Source: Sandaracinaceae bacterium
GTDB taxonomy: Bacteria; Myxococcota_A; Polyangia; Polyangiales; Sandaracinaceae
Reading direction: 5' to 3'
Length of the DNA: 64,000 nucleotides
NCBI GenBank assembly: GCA_019637095.1
Contig: JAHBWG010000055.1
Coordinates: 1 to 64,000, forward strand
The translations under genes and the position numbers were made by a program. Under the pieces are notes generated by a model that was not told the DNA's origin, ran no database searches, and worked only from the letters and a program-made list of their open reading frames with translations. Numbering within the stretch: the first letter of the stretch is position 1; every line of letters starts with the position of its first letter. Shown one piece after another: positions 27,571 through 36,800 of this stretch.

Positions 27571-29010
27571 GTGCGTCGCGTCCCGCCACTCGTCTTCGCT
27601 GCCGCGACGCTCGCGGCGTGCGTCGAGCGGGCGCCGCCGCCGGGTCGACCCGACGCTCGCCCGCCGGATCACGACGCGGGCGTGCTCGAGCCGTTCGACG
27701 CCGGGGGCGCCGGGCTCGGACGCCTCGACGGAGGCCCGCGCCTGCCGCCCGCCGACCGGGAGATCGTCTTGGCCTACCTCGGCGACGAGGTCGTCGAGGA
27801 CCTCGAGGTCTCGGGCACCGTCGGCACGCTCGACGTGTTCTTCTCGATCGACACCACGGGGAGCTTCGGCGGCGAGATCGAGAACCTCCAGTCGACGCTG
27901 CGCTCACGCATCCTGCCCGGCCTGCGCGAGCGCGTCCCCGACGTGCAGGTCGGCGTCGGCCGCTTCGAGGACTTCCCCGCGGCGCCGTTCGGCGCGCCGG
28001 ACGACCTGCCCTTCCGCCTCGTCACCGCGATCACGGACGACGATCGGCGCGTCGGCAACGCGGTCGCCTCGCTCGATCAGCCGCTCGGCAACGGCGGCGA
28101 CATCCCCGAGTCGGGCGCGGAGGCGCTCTATCAGATCGCCACCGGCGAGGGTTATCGCACGCTGGTGCCCGCCTACCGCGGGAGCGGCCTCGGCGGCGTC
28201 GGCTTCCGCGCCGACGCGCTGCGCGTGGTCGTGCACGTCACCGACGCGCCGACGCACGAGCCGCCCGACTACGGCGCGCGCTTCCCCGGGACGCGCTCGA
28301 CGGCCGACGCGACCGAGGCGCTGCGCGCGATCGGCGTCTACGCGATCGGGATCGCGAGCGGCGACGCCGCGCGGCCGTACCTCGAGCAGGTCGCGCTCGG
28401 CACCGGGGCGGCGGTCGCGCCGGTGGGCGGCGGCTGCGCGACGGGGATCGCCGGCGCGCGCCGCACCGCGCGGGGCGATCGCTGCCCGCTGGTCTTCGAC
28501 ATCCGCGCGGACGGCACCGGGCTCGACGACGCGATCATCGACGCGATCGTCGATCTGCTCTCGACCATCCGCTACGACGAGGTCTGGGCGGAGACGGACG
28601 ACCGGCTCGGCTTCGTGCGCACGCTCGAGGCCCTGACCGCGACCCCGCCGCCGGGCATCCCCGCGCCGGGCCGCGCGGACCGGCGCCCACCCGGCGACGG
28701 CGTCGACGACACCTTCACCGCGGTCGGCCCCGGCACCGCGCTGCGCTTCCGCGCGCGGCTGCGCAACGAGACGATCCCACCCGCCGACTACGATCAGCAC
28801 TTCCGGCTCACGCTGCGCGTGGTCGGCGACGGCGCGACGCTGGCCACGCGCACCCTGCGCGTCGTGGTGCCGCGCGGGCGGCTCGACGCGGGCGCGCCGG
28901 ACGCGGGCGGCGAAGACGCGGGCGGCGAAGACGGCGGCGAAGACGCGGGCGGCGAAGACGCGGGCGTGGGCAGCGAGGACGCGGGCGGCGACGATCCCGA
29001 CTCAGGATGA
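27571..29010 (+). CDS. VWA-domain lipoprotein
   Basis: The GTG at 27571 gives a signal peptide with lipobox TLAAC (Cys16) and a 479-residue protein. The von Willebrand A domain starts near residue 85 with the metal-ion site DTTGSFGGE and continues through VGVGRFEDFP and VVVHVTDAPTHE. A C-terminal beta domain (~360-440) follows, and the last ~40 residues are Asp/Gly/Glu repeats (GGEDAGG type). It probably binds a protein ligand at the cell surface via a divalent metal. The downstream membrane gene starts 43 bases later. Confidence 0.8.
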   Translation: MRRVPPLVFAAATLAACVERAPPPGRPDARPPDHDAGVLEPFDAGGAGLGRLDGGPRLPPADREIVLAYLGDEVVEDLEVSGTVGTLDVFFSIDTTGSFGGEIENLQSTLRSRILPGLRERVPDVQVGVGRFEDFPAAPFGAPDDLPFRLVTAITDDDRRVGNAVASLDQPLGNGGDIPESGAEALYQIATGEGYRTLVPAYRGSGLGGVGFRADALRVVVHVTDAPTHEPPDYGARFPGTRSTADATEALRAIGVYAIGIASGDAARPYLEQVALGTGAAVAPVGGGCATGIAGARRTARGDRCPLVFDIRADGTGLDDAIIDAIVDLLSTIRYDEVWAETDDRLGFVRTLEALTATPPPGIPAPGRADRRPPGDGVDDTFTAVGPGTALRFRARLRNETIPPADYDQHFRLTLRVVGDGATLATRTLRVVVPRGRLDAGAPDAGGEDAGGEDGGEDAGGEDAGVGSEDAGGDDPDSG

Positions 29011-29053
29011 CGCCTCGACGCGCGGACCGCGTGCCGTTAGAACTGCGCGCCCC

Positions 29054-30778
29054 ATGAACGCCGACCAACTGAGCGAGCTCCTCACGGTGCTCTGGGCCTG
29101 GATCGCCGCTCCGGCCGTCGCGCTCGCCGCGCTCGTGCTCACGGTGCGGCTCCGGCTCCCGCAGGTCCTGGGCCTGCCCACCGCGTTTCGCGCGCTGCGC
29201 GAGGAGGACCCCGGCGCGGGCGGCGCGATCCCGCCGGCCGCGGCGGTCGCGATGAGCACCGTCGCGAGCTACGGCGCGGCGGGCGCCGTCGGCGCGGCCA
29301 CCGCGGTCGCGCTCGGCGGGCCCGGCGCGATCGCGTGGGTCTGCCTCTTCTCCTTCCTCCTCGCGCCGCTGCGCGTGGGAGAGGCCGTCCTCGCGCGGAC
29401 CGCCCCGGTCGGTCAGGCCGGCGGCGCGACCGGCAGCCTCGCCGGGCGACTGCTCGTGGATCGCGCGCCGCTCGTGCGCGCGCTCGGCTGGGCGCTCTTC
29501 GCGCTCGTCCCCCTCGCGGGCTTCGCGTACTTCGGCGGCGTGCACGGCGGCGCCGTCGTCGACGCGGCCGAGCAGCTCCTGCCGGGCAGCGCGATCGTCC
29601 TGGGCGGCGTCGTAGCCGCCGTCGGCGCCGGGCTCGCGCTCCTGCCGGGCCGCCGCTTCGGCGCGCTCCTGGGCTGGCTCGCGGCGGTCTCGCTCATCGC
29701 CCTGTTCGGCGCCGCGCTCGTCACCCTCTTCAGCGATCTCGGCCGCGGCCTCGCCGCGATCCCGCGCGCGATCACCGACGCCATCTACGACATGCCGAGC
29801 GCCGGCGCGTTCTCGGGCGCGCTCGCCGCGGAGATCGCGGTCGCGGCCGTGCTCCACCTCGCCTCGCCGCTCGCCGCCTCGAGCGGCGTCGAGGGCGCGT
29901 GGCACGCGGAGGCGCAAGCCAAGTCGACCAAGGCGCAGGCCGCGGCGGCGATGCTCGGCGCCCTCGGTTACGGCGCGCTGACCGCCGTGCTCGGGCTCGC
30001 GCTCGTCGCGACCAACGCGTTCATCCGACCGACGGAGACCACGCGCGCGCTCGCCGACGTGACGTTCTACACCGCGCCCTTCGAGACGGTGAGCCAGCGC
30101 CGGGAGCAGAGCCGCCGCTTCCGCGGGATCATCCGCGTGACCGAGGGCACCACCGGCGTCGTCACGATCCACCCCGGCGTCGAGCGCTCGATGATCCTCA
30201 CCCCGACGTTCGAGGAGAACGGCGAGCCGGCCGACGTGATGCTCCGCGTCGACGGCGGGCGCGTGGTCGAGGTCCAGCGGCCCGGCACGCTCGGCGCGCT
30301 CGAGACCGCCGGACCCGAGGCGCTCCGCTCGGTGCGCGTGCGCGGCCGCACCACGCCGCGCGGCGGGCTCCTGCTCGCCGAGGCGATCGCGCACGGCGGC
30401 GGCTCCATCACCTCGCGCGTCGCGCTCGCGGCGCTGCTCTTGCTCGCCGCGCTCGGCGTCGCGGCGTGGGGCTTCGGCGTGCGCAAGACGCTCGCGAGCA
30501 AGATCCCGGACGCGCAGGCGCGCTTCGCCGCGGTCCTGCCGGCGCTCGGGCTCGGCGTCGCGGTCGCTGGCGCGTGGGCCGACTTCGCCGCGTTCGGGCT
30601 CGCGATCGGCGGCCTGCTCGCGATCGCGGGCGCCATCGCCCTGTTCGCGAAGAGCTCGGAGATCGCACAGCTCCTCGGGGACAAGCGGCCCGCTGCCCCC
30701 GCGCCGAGCGGCCCGATCGCGGCGCCCGACGACGACGCGGCCGCGGCCGCGAAGCGCAAGCGCAAGAAGCGCCGTTGA
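29054..30778 (+). CDS. Divergent AGCS (sodium:alanine symporter)-like membrane protein with inserted soluble domain
   Basis: The 574-residue polytopic protein follows the sodium:amino-acid symporter family in order: TVRLRLPQVLGLPTAFRAL near the N-terminus, AVGAATAVALGGPGAIAWV, GEAVLARTAPVGQ, and VEGAWHAEAQAKSTKAQAAAAMLGALGY in place of the usual NEAG...HPV segment. The substrate-binding glycine/asparagine motifs of true transporters are altered. A soluble beta domain of about 110 residues (~325-440) interrupts the helices, and the C-terminus is Lys/Arg-rich. It is probably not a working alanine symporter; function unknown. Confidence 0.55.
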   Translation: MNADQLSELLTVLWAWIAAPAVALAALVLTVRLRLPQVLGLPTAFRALREEDPGAGGAIPPAAAVAMSTVASYGAAGAVGAATAVALGGPGAIAWVCLFSFLLAPLRVGEAVLARTAPVGQAGGATGSLAGRLLVDRAPLVRALGWALFALVPLAGFAYFGGVHGGAVVDAAEQLLPGSAIVLGGVVAAVGAGLALLPGRRFGALLGWLAAVSLIALFGAALVTLFSDLGRGLAAIPRAITDAIYDMPSAGAFSGALAAEIAVAAVLHLASPLAASSGVEGAWHAEAQAKSTKAQAAAAMLGALGYGALTAVLGLALVATNAFIRPTETTRALADVTFYTAPFETVSQRREQSRRFRGIIRVTEGTTGVVTIHPGVERSMILTPTFEENGEPADVMLRVDGGRVVEVQRPGTLGALETAGPEALRSVRVRGRTTPRGGLLLAEAIAHGGGSITSRVALAALLLLAALGVAAWGFGVRKTLASKIPDAQARFAAVLPALGLGVAVAGAWADFAAFGLAIGGLLAIAGAIALFAKSSEIAQLLGDKRPAAPAPSGPIAAPDDDAAAAAKRKRKKRR

Positions 30779-30788
30779 CGTGGGTCCG

Positions 30789-30816
30789 TTGACCCCTCGC
30801 GGTTTTGGGCTAGCGT
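30789..30816 (+). promoter_or_regulatory. Promoter of mtnP
   Basis: TTGACC (30789-30794), a 16-base spacer and TAGCGT (30811-30816) lie about 50 bases before the ATG; GGAGG at 30855-30859 is the ribosome binding site. Confidence 0.55.
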
Positions 30817-30864
30817 CCGCGACCGCGCGGGGCGCGGGGTCTCCCGGCCGCCACGGAGGTAGGG

Positions 30865-31740
30865 ATGAGCGGACGGGTGCTCGGCGTGATCGGAGGCAGC
30901 GGCCTCTACGCCATGGTGGGGCTCGAGGACGTGAAAGAGCACGTCGTCGAGACGACGTTCGGGGAACCGTCGGACGCGGTCGTCGCGGGGCGCCTCGGCG
31001 ACACCCGCTTCTTGTTCCTGCCCAGACACGGCCGCGGCCACCGGCTCGCGCCGCACGAGATCGACTACCGCGCGAACGTCCTCGCGCTGAAGATGCTCGG
31101 CGCCGAGCAGATCGTGAGCGTCTCGGCGGTCGGCTCGATGAAGGAGGCGATCCGCCCCGGCGACGTCGTGCTCCCCGACCAGCTCATCGACCGCACCCGG
31201 ATGCGGCCGAGCACGTTCTTCGAGGGGCTCGGCGTCGTCGCGCACGTCGAGCTCGCCGATCCGATCGACCCCGCGCTCTCGGAGGCGCTCTACCGCGCGT
31301 GCCTCGAGGTCGGCGTGCGCACGCACCGCGGCGGCACCTACGTGTGCATCGACGGGCCGCAGTTCTCGACGCGCGCGGAGTCGAACCTCTACCGCTCGTG
31401 GAGCGTCGACGTGATCGGGATGACGAACCTCCCCGAAGCGCGCCTCGCGCGCGAGGCGGAGCTGCCCTACGCGACCCTCGCGCTCGCGACGGACTACGAC
31501 TGCTGGCATGCGTCCGAGGCCTCCGTGAGCGTCGAGGCGGTGCTCGAGGTGATGAAGAAGAACGTCGCCGTCGCCCAGGCAGTCCTGCGCGGCCTCGCCG
31601 CGATCCTCCCCGACCCGGCGAGGAGCCCCGCGAGCCGCGCGCTCGAGCACGCCGTCGTCACCTCGCCCGACCAGATCCCGGCGGCCTCGCGCGCCAAGCT
31701 CGCGCCGGTCTGCCCCCGCAAGTTCGCTTCCACCCGTTGA
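30865..31740 (+). CDS. mtnP: S-methyl-5'-thioadenosine phosphorylase
   Basis: This enzyme phosphorolyses methylthioadenosine to adenine and methylthioribose-1-phosphate in polyamine/methionine salvage. The 291-residue product has IGGSGLYAM, RHGRGHRLAPHEIDYRAN, SAVGSM, the methionine-salvage signature CIDGPQFSTRAES and IGMTNLPEARLAREAELPYA with the ATDYDCWH end. These residues favour MTAP over purine nucleoside phosphorylase. GGAGGTAGGG precedes the ATG. A PfkB-type kinase follows 36 bases later. Confidence 0.9.
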   Translation: MSGRVLGVIGGSGLYAMVGLEDVKEHVVETTFGEPSDAVVAGRLGDTRFLFLPRHGRGHRLAPHEIDYRANVLALKMLGAEQIVSVSAVGSMKEAIRPGDVVLPDQLIDRTRMRPSTFFEGLGVVAHVELADPIDPALSEALYRACLEVGVRTHRGGTYVCIDGPQFSTRAESNLYRSWSVDVIGMTNLPEARLAREAELPYATLALATDYDCWHASEASVSVEAVLEVMKKNVAVAQAVLRGLAAILPDPARSPASRALEHAVVTSPDQIPAASRAKLAPVCPRKFASTR

Positions 31741-31776
31741 ACCCCACTCGCTGAGTGACCGAGGTCGTCGATCTCC

Positions 31777-32700
31777 ATGCCTGAGAAGAACCCCAACCTG
31801 CTCGTGGTCGGCTCGGTCGCGCGCGACACGCTCCACCTCCCGACCGGCTCGCACGACTACGTGCTCGGCGGCTCGGCCGTGTTCGCGAGCCTCGCCGGCT
31901 CGCTGTTCACGAGCCCTCGGCTCGTCGGCATCGTCGGCACGGACTTCCCCGACCACGAGGTCGCGATGCTCGCGGCGCGCGGCGTCGACGTGAGCGGCCT
32001 CGAGATCGTCGGAGGCGACACCTTCCACTGGGAGGGCCGCTACTCGGACGACCTCACGAGCCGCGTCTCGCTCAAGACCGAGCTCAACGTGTTCGCGGAC
32101 TTCCAGCCGAAGATCCCCGAGGCGTTCCGCGACACGCCGTTCGTGATGCTCGGCAACATCCACCCCGATCTCCAGCTCGCGGTGCTCGACCAGATGCGGC
32201 GGCCCGAGCTCGTGATCGCCGACACGATGAACTTCTGGATCGAGGGGACGCCCGATCGGCTCGCCAAGCTCCTCGAGCGCATCGACGTGCTCGTGATCAA
32301 CGAGGAGGAGGCCCGCCAGCTCGCCGGGGTCTACAACATCGTCGAGGTCGCCGACCGGCTCCTGCGCATGGGCCCGCGCATCGCGGTGATCAAGCGCGGC
32401 GAGTACGGCGCGCTCTTGTTCGAGGGCGACCAGGTGTTCAGCGCGCCCGCGTACCCGGTGCGCCGCGTGCTCGATCCCACGGGCGCGGGCGACTCGTTCG
32501 CAGGCGGGATGCTCGGCTACGTGTCCGAGGTCGGCGTCGCGGATCACGGCACGCTGCGGCGCGCGATCATCTACGGCTCGGCGCTCGCCTCGTTCTGCGT
32601 CGAGGGCGTCTCGGTCGAGCGGCTCGCGCAGGTGAGCCGCGAGGACGTCGAGACACGCTACCGCGCGTTCGCGCGCCTCGCGAGCTTCGACTCGCGCTAA
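31777..32700 (+). CDS. PfkB-family carbohydrate/nucleoside kinase
   Basis: The 307-residue ribokinase-fold enzyme has the N-terminal GSVARDTL, the substrate-side GGSAVFASLAGSLF, VINEEEARQLAG and the catalytic anion hole DPTGAGDSFAGGMLGY with the general-base Asp. The substrate cannot be read from the sequence. Being next to mtnP, it may phosphorylate adenosine, a (methylthio)ribose derivative or another salvage product, but that is inference from context. It has no obvious promoter of its own and is probably cotranscribed with mtnP. Confidence 0.85.
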   Translation: MPEKNPNLLVVGSVARDTLHLPTGSHDYVLGGSAVFASLAGSLFTSPRLVGIVGTDFPDHEVAMLAARGVDVSGLEIVGGDTFHWEGRYSDDLTSRVSLKTELNVFADFQPKIPEAFRDTPFVMLGNIHPDLQLAVLDQMRRPELVIADTMNFWIEGTPDRLAKLLERIDVLVINEEEARQLAGVYNIVEVADRLLRMGPRIAVIKRGEYGALLFEGDQVFSAPAYPVRRVLDPTGAGDSFAGGMLGYVSEVGVADHGTLRRAIIYGSALASFCVEGVSVERLAQVSREDVETRYRAFARLASFDSR

Positions 32701-32748
32701 GGTGTCTGGACCTGGGCTCCGGGGAACTTCGACGACAAAGGGGATGTG

Positions 32749-33702
32749 ATGCGGTCTCTTCTCATGACTTCGATCCTCGCGCTCGCGCTCGCGGGCTGCG
32801 ACGGCAACGGCGGCACCGACTCGGGGATGCCGCCGACGGACTCCGGCCCGCCGGCGAGCGTGTGCCCCCGGACGAACGTGCCGAACCCCGACGAGCTGAT
32901 GGGGCCGTGCTGCTACCGCGTCGACCAGACGTCCAAGCGCGAGGCGCCGGAGATGCGCCTGACGTACCTCGAGCTGGTCGAGCCGATGGACTCGCCGCTC
33001 TCCTCGATGACGCTGCGCACCGTGCTCAACACGTCGATGCAGGAGGAGCGCTTCAACTGGCTCTTCCGCACCACGGGCGCGGGCGCGGACGGCACGGTCG
33101 AGATCGTGACCGGCTTCGGCCGTCGCAACGCGGACGGCACGTACAGCTTCTCCGCCGGAGCGGCCAGCAGCGATCCCGCCGAGTGGTGCCCGGTCCAGAT
33201 CCCGGCCACGCTCGCGAGCGAGGTCGTCAACTCGTCGGATCTCGATGGCGCGATCGCCGTCCCGGTGTTCGACACGACGGGCACGAACCTGCAGGTGGTG
33301 CTCGAGCTGCAGGCGCTGAGCATCCAGAACGCGCGCTGGACGGAGAACCGGAGCTGCATCGGCACCAAGACGAACCGGCCGTTCACCTACGATCCCGACG
33401 CCCAGCTCACCGCATACATCGACGTCGCGCGCGCGCGCACGCAGATGATCAACGTGCCGCCCGTCATGACGACGGTGTGCGCCGCGATCGCGGGCTCGCT
33501 CGACGCGCCGACCTATTGCGACGACAACGCCCAGGGCGCCTGGATGGTCCCGCCCGACTCGCTCTGCGACGCGTCCGGCTGCCGCCGCAACGCGGCGGGC
33601 GCGACCGACGTCTGCGACCCGGCGACGAGCTGCAACGCGTGGCGCATCGTCGGCCGCTTCGCCGCCGCCGGCATCACGATCACGAACAGCACCTGCGATT
33701 GA
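32749..33702 (+). CDS. Lipoprotein, function unknown
   Basis: The 317-residue product has a strong lipobox signal (LALALAGC, Cys17), an Asp/Gly/Pro linker and a ~285-residue beta-rich mature domain with about a dozen cysteines, some clustered (GPCCYR, DASGCRRN, ATSCN). The start ATG follows AAAGGGG by five bases; an in-frame GTG lies one codon upstream. No family recognised. Confidence 0.65.
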   Translation: MRSLLMTSILALALAGCDGNGGTDSGMPPTDSGPPASVCPRTNVPNPDELMGPCCYRVDQTSKREAPEMRLTYLELVEPMDSPLSSMTLRTVLNTSMQEERFNWLFRTTGAGADGTVEIVTGFGRRNADGTYSFSAGAASSDPAEWCPVQIPATLASEVVNSSDLDGAIAVPVFDTTGTNLQVVLELQALSIQNARWTENRSCIGTKTNRPFTYDPDAQLTAYIDVARARTQMINVPPVMTTVCAAIAGSLDAPTYCDDNAQGAWMVPPDSLCDASGCRRNAAGATDVCDPATSCNAWRIVGRFAAAGITITNSTCD

Positions 33703-33749
33703 GGGCTCCGAGGAGCGCTCGTCGCGCCGCCGTTCTCTCACCGAGCGCG

Positions 33750-33779
33750 TTGAAAACGGAGCGCCGGCGGGGGTAGGCT
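33750..33779 (+). promoter_or_regulatory. Promoter of the 1372-residue fusion gene
   Basis: TTGAAA (33750-33755), an 18-base spacer and TAGGCT (33774-33779) precede a strong GGAGG (33811-33815) and the ATG at 33821. Confidence 0.5.
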
Positions 33780-33820
33780 CCCCGTGCGCACGTGGGGCAG
33801 ACGTGCGCGCGGAGGATGGG

Positions 33821-36800
33821 ATGTATCGCTTGGATCACTTCACGGCGTATCGGCTGGGGCTGATCGTCATGCTCACGCTCACCTTGTTCGCGTGTAGCGG
33901 CGGCGGCGGCTGTTCCGGCTGCGAGAGCTGCGGCATCGCGCCGATCCCGGGCGGCTACCCGATCGAGGAGCGGATCGACAACTCCGCGCAGATGCGGCTG
34001 ACGCCACACGGCGTCGCGTTCCTAGAGAACAACGTCGACGCGCTCGCGAACATCCTGTTCCCCGAGGGGCTCGACTTCACGATCGACGAGCAGCAGCAGA
34101 CGTTCATCATCACGATCACGATCTGCCGCGGCGGCGGGTGCATCGCTCACCTCGAGATCGACTCGATCGACCTCTCGCCGACGGACCCGAACCTCCTGCG
34201 CGCCCATGTCCGGCTGATCATCGAGAGCCGCCGGCGCGACGGCACCCGCGGGCCCTGGCCGGGCACCTGCGATCTCGACATCGACACGCGCCGCGGCAGC
34301 CGCCGCTACGTCGGCCTGATCGCGGACATCCGCGTGCGCGCCGTCGAGGCGAGCCGGCCCGCGCGCGGCGGCTACTCCGAGATCGTCGTCGAGCGCATCG
34401 AGCTGCTCGACGGAGAGGGCATCGAGAACGACGACATCCGCATCTCCGGCGGCTTCCTCGGCTCGTGCGGCGCGCTCAACCTCGACCTGTTGAAGGGCTT
34501 CATCATCGACCAGGTCGCCGGCCAGCTCGGCGGCCTCGCGGACAGCGCCGTCGGCGACAACCTCTGCACCACGCAGGGGGAGCACGGCTGCCCGACGGGC
34601 ACGTTCCCGGTCCCGAACAACACCGACCCCGACACGATCTGTCGGTACGCCCCCAGCGCCGACGCGGAGTGCGTGAGCCTCCTGCTCGGGATGGACGGCC
34701 GCGGCGACCTCGGGGGCCAGCTCATCGGCGGCTTCTCGCCGGGCACGCACGCCTACGCGCAGTTCCTGCTCGCGGCGGGCGGTGACGCGGTCGCCAACGA
34801 CGGCATGAGCCTCTTCTTCTACGGCGGCTTCATGGGCACGGACCGCACGTTCACCGAGACCCCGGCGCACAACTCGTGCGTGCCGGTGGTGCCGGTGCCG
34901 CCGCGGCCGACGATCCCGCGCGCCGCCGCGTTCCTCACCGGCAACACGATCCCCGGCACCTCGACCAACGCGGACATCGGCATCGGCTTGTCCGAGGCGT
35001 ACCTCGACTACGCGGGCTACGGGCTCTTCGACTCGGGCGCGCTCTGCATCGGCGCCGGGACGCGCCTGTCCCAGCAGCTCTCCACGGGGCTGCTGTCGGC
35101 GGCGATCATGAGCGTGCCGGAGCTGACCTACCCGGCCGCGGCGGCGCCGATCACGATCGCGCTCCGCCCGCAGCTCCCGCCGGACTTCTCGATCGGCGCG
35201 GGCGGCGACGCCGACCCGATCCTCCAGATCGAGCTGCCGCAGCTCCAGATGGACTTCTACGTCTGGAGCACCGAGCGCTACGTGCGCTTCATGACCTTCC
35301 AGACGAACCTGCGCATCGGGATCGACCTCACGGTGGAGTCCGGTGAGCTCGTCCCGCGGATCGTCTACGTCAACTCCGACGACCCCGTCGTGACCAACTC
35401 CGAGCTGCTCGCGGAGATGCCGCCGTTCCTGGCGAGCACGCTCTCGACGGTCATCGGCGCGTTCGCCGGCATGCTGGGCGGCGCCATCGATCCGTTCGCG
35501 CTGCCGGAGATCATGGGCATCGAGCTCGACGTCCCGCCGGGCGGCGTCACGCGCGTCCGCGAGGGCCCGAACGACTTCCTCGGCATCTTCGCGAACCTGC
35601 GGATCGCGGGCGCGGCGCCGCTCACCCGGCCGCTCGACACCACGCTCACGGTCAGCGACCTGCGCCTCGATCACGAGGCGATGCACCCCGCGACCTGGGG
35701 CGCGAACGGCGGCAACTCCGTGTGGCTCCACTTCGACGCGAGCGGCATCGAGGGGGTCGAGCACGAGTACAGCTACCGCATCGACGGTGGCGCGTGGTCC
35801 GCGTGGACGCGCGAGCCGCGCGTGCTCGCACGGAACGACGTCCTCCTGCTGCAGGCGCGGCACGTCGTCGAGGCGCGCGCCCGCGTGGTCGGCGAGCCGC
35901 GCACCGTCGATCCGACGCCCGCGCGCGCCGAGCTGCTCGTCGACATCCTGCCGCCGCGCGTGACGGTCGGCCGGACGGTGGACGGCGTCGAGGTCACCGC
36001 GATCGACCTGCTCACGCCGCGTGATCGGCTCGAGTACCGCTACCGCGTCGACGGCGCGTGGACGGCCTGGACCGAGCGCGCGCGGCACCCGCTCGCGCTC
36101 GACGCCGCCGGCGTCGAGGTCGAGGTCCGCGACGAGGCCGGCAACGTCGGCCGCGCGGAGGCCGCGCTCATCCGCGGCCTCGGCAACCCCGAGGCGGGCG
36201 ACGGCTGCGGCTGCCGGGTGACCGGCGACGAGAGCCGCACCCCGTTCGCGCTGCTCGCGCTGCTCGGCGCGCTCGGCGCGATCTTCATGCGGCGGCGGCG
36301 CCAGAGCGTGGCGCCGTTCCTCGGCGTGCTCGCCCTCGCGATCGCGGGGCTGCTCGCGTCGGGCTGCGAGTGCAGCGAGCCGATGACCGGGCTGCCCTGC
36401 GGGGGTCGCTGCATCGCCGCGGCCCCGCCGGTCACGACGAGCGGCTCGGTCTGCTGCGAGGCCACGGACATGTGCTCGATGTACGACGTGGACGCGCTCT
36501 GCGACCCCGGCTACACGTGCCCGCTCGCGAACCTCGTGCTCGACGCGACCTGCAACGTGACGTGCTCGGCCTGCGAGGCCAAGCCCGCGCTCGAGCCCGG
36601 CATCCTCGCGACCGACCTCGACATGGTCGTCGACGAGTCCGGGCAGGTCTTCGTGTCCGGCTACAGCCCGGGCAGCCCGCAGGGTGGGGACTTCGGCGAC
36701 CTCGTGTTCGGCCAGTGGAGCGGCACCGCCGTGACGTGGGAGATCGTCGACGGCGCGCCGCGCACCCCGATCACGAACGACCCGACCGGCTGGCGCGGCG

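Noticed and set aside
30067-33741. 1224-codon minus-strand open frame
   Set aside because: It is opposite mtnP, the PfkB kinase and a lipoprotein, all clearly supported on the plus strand.
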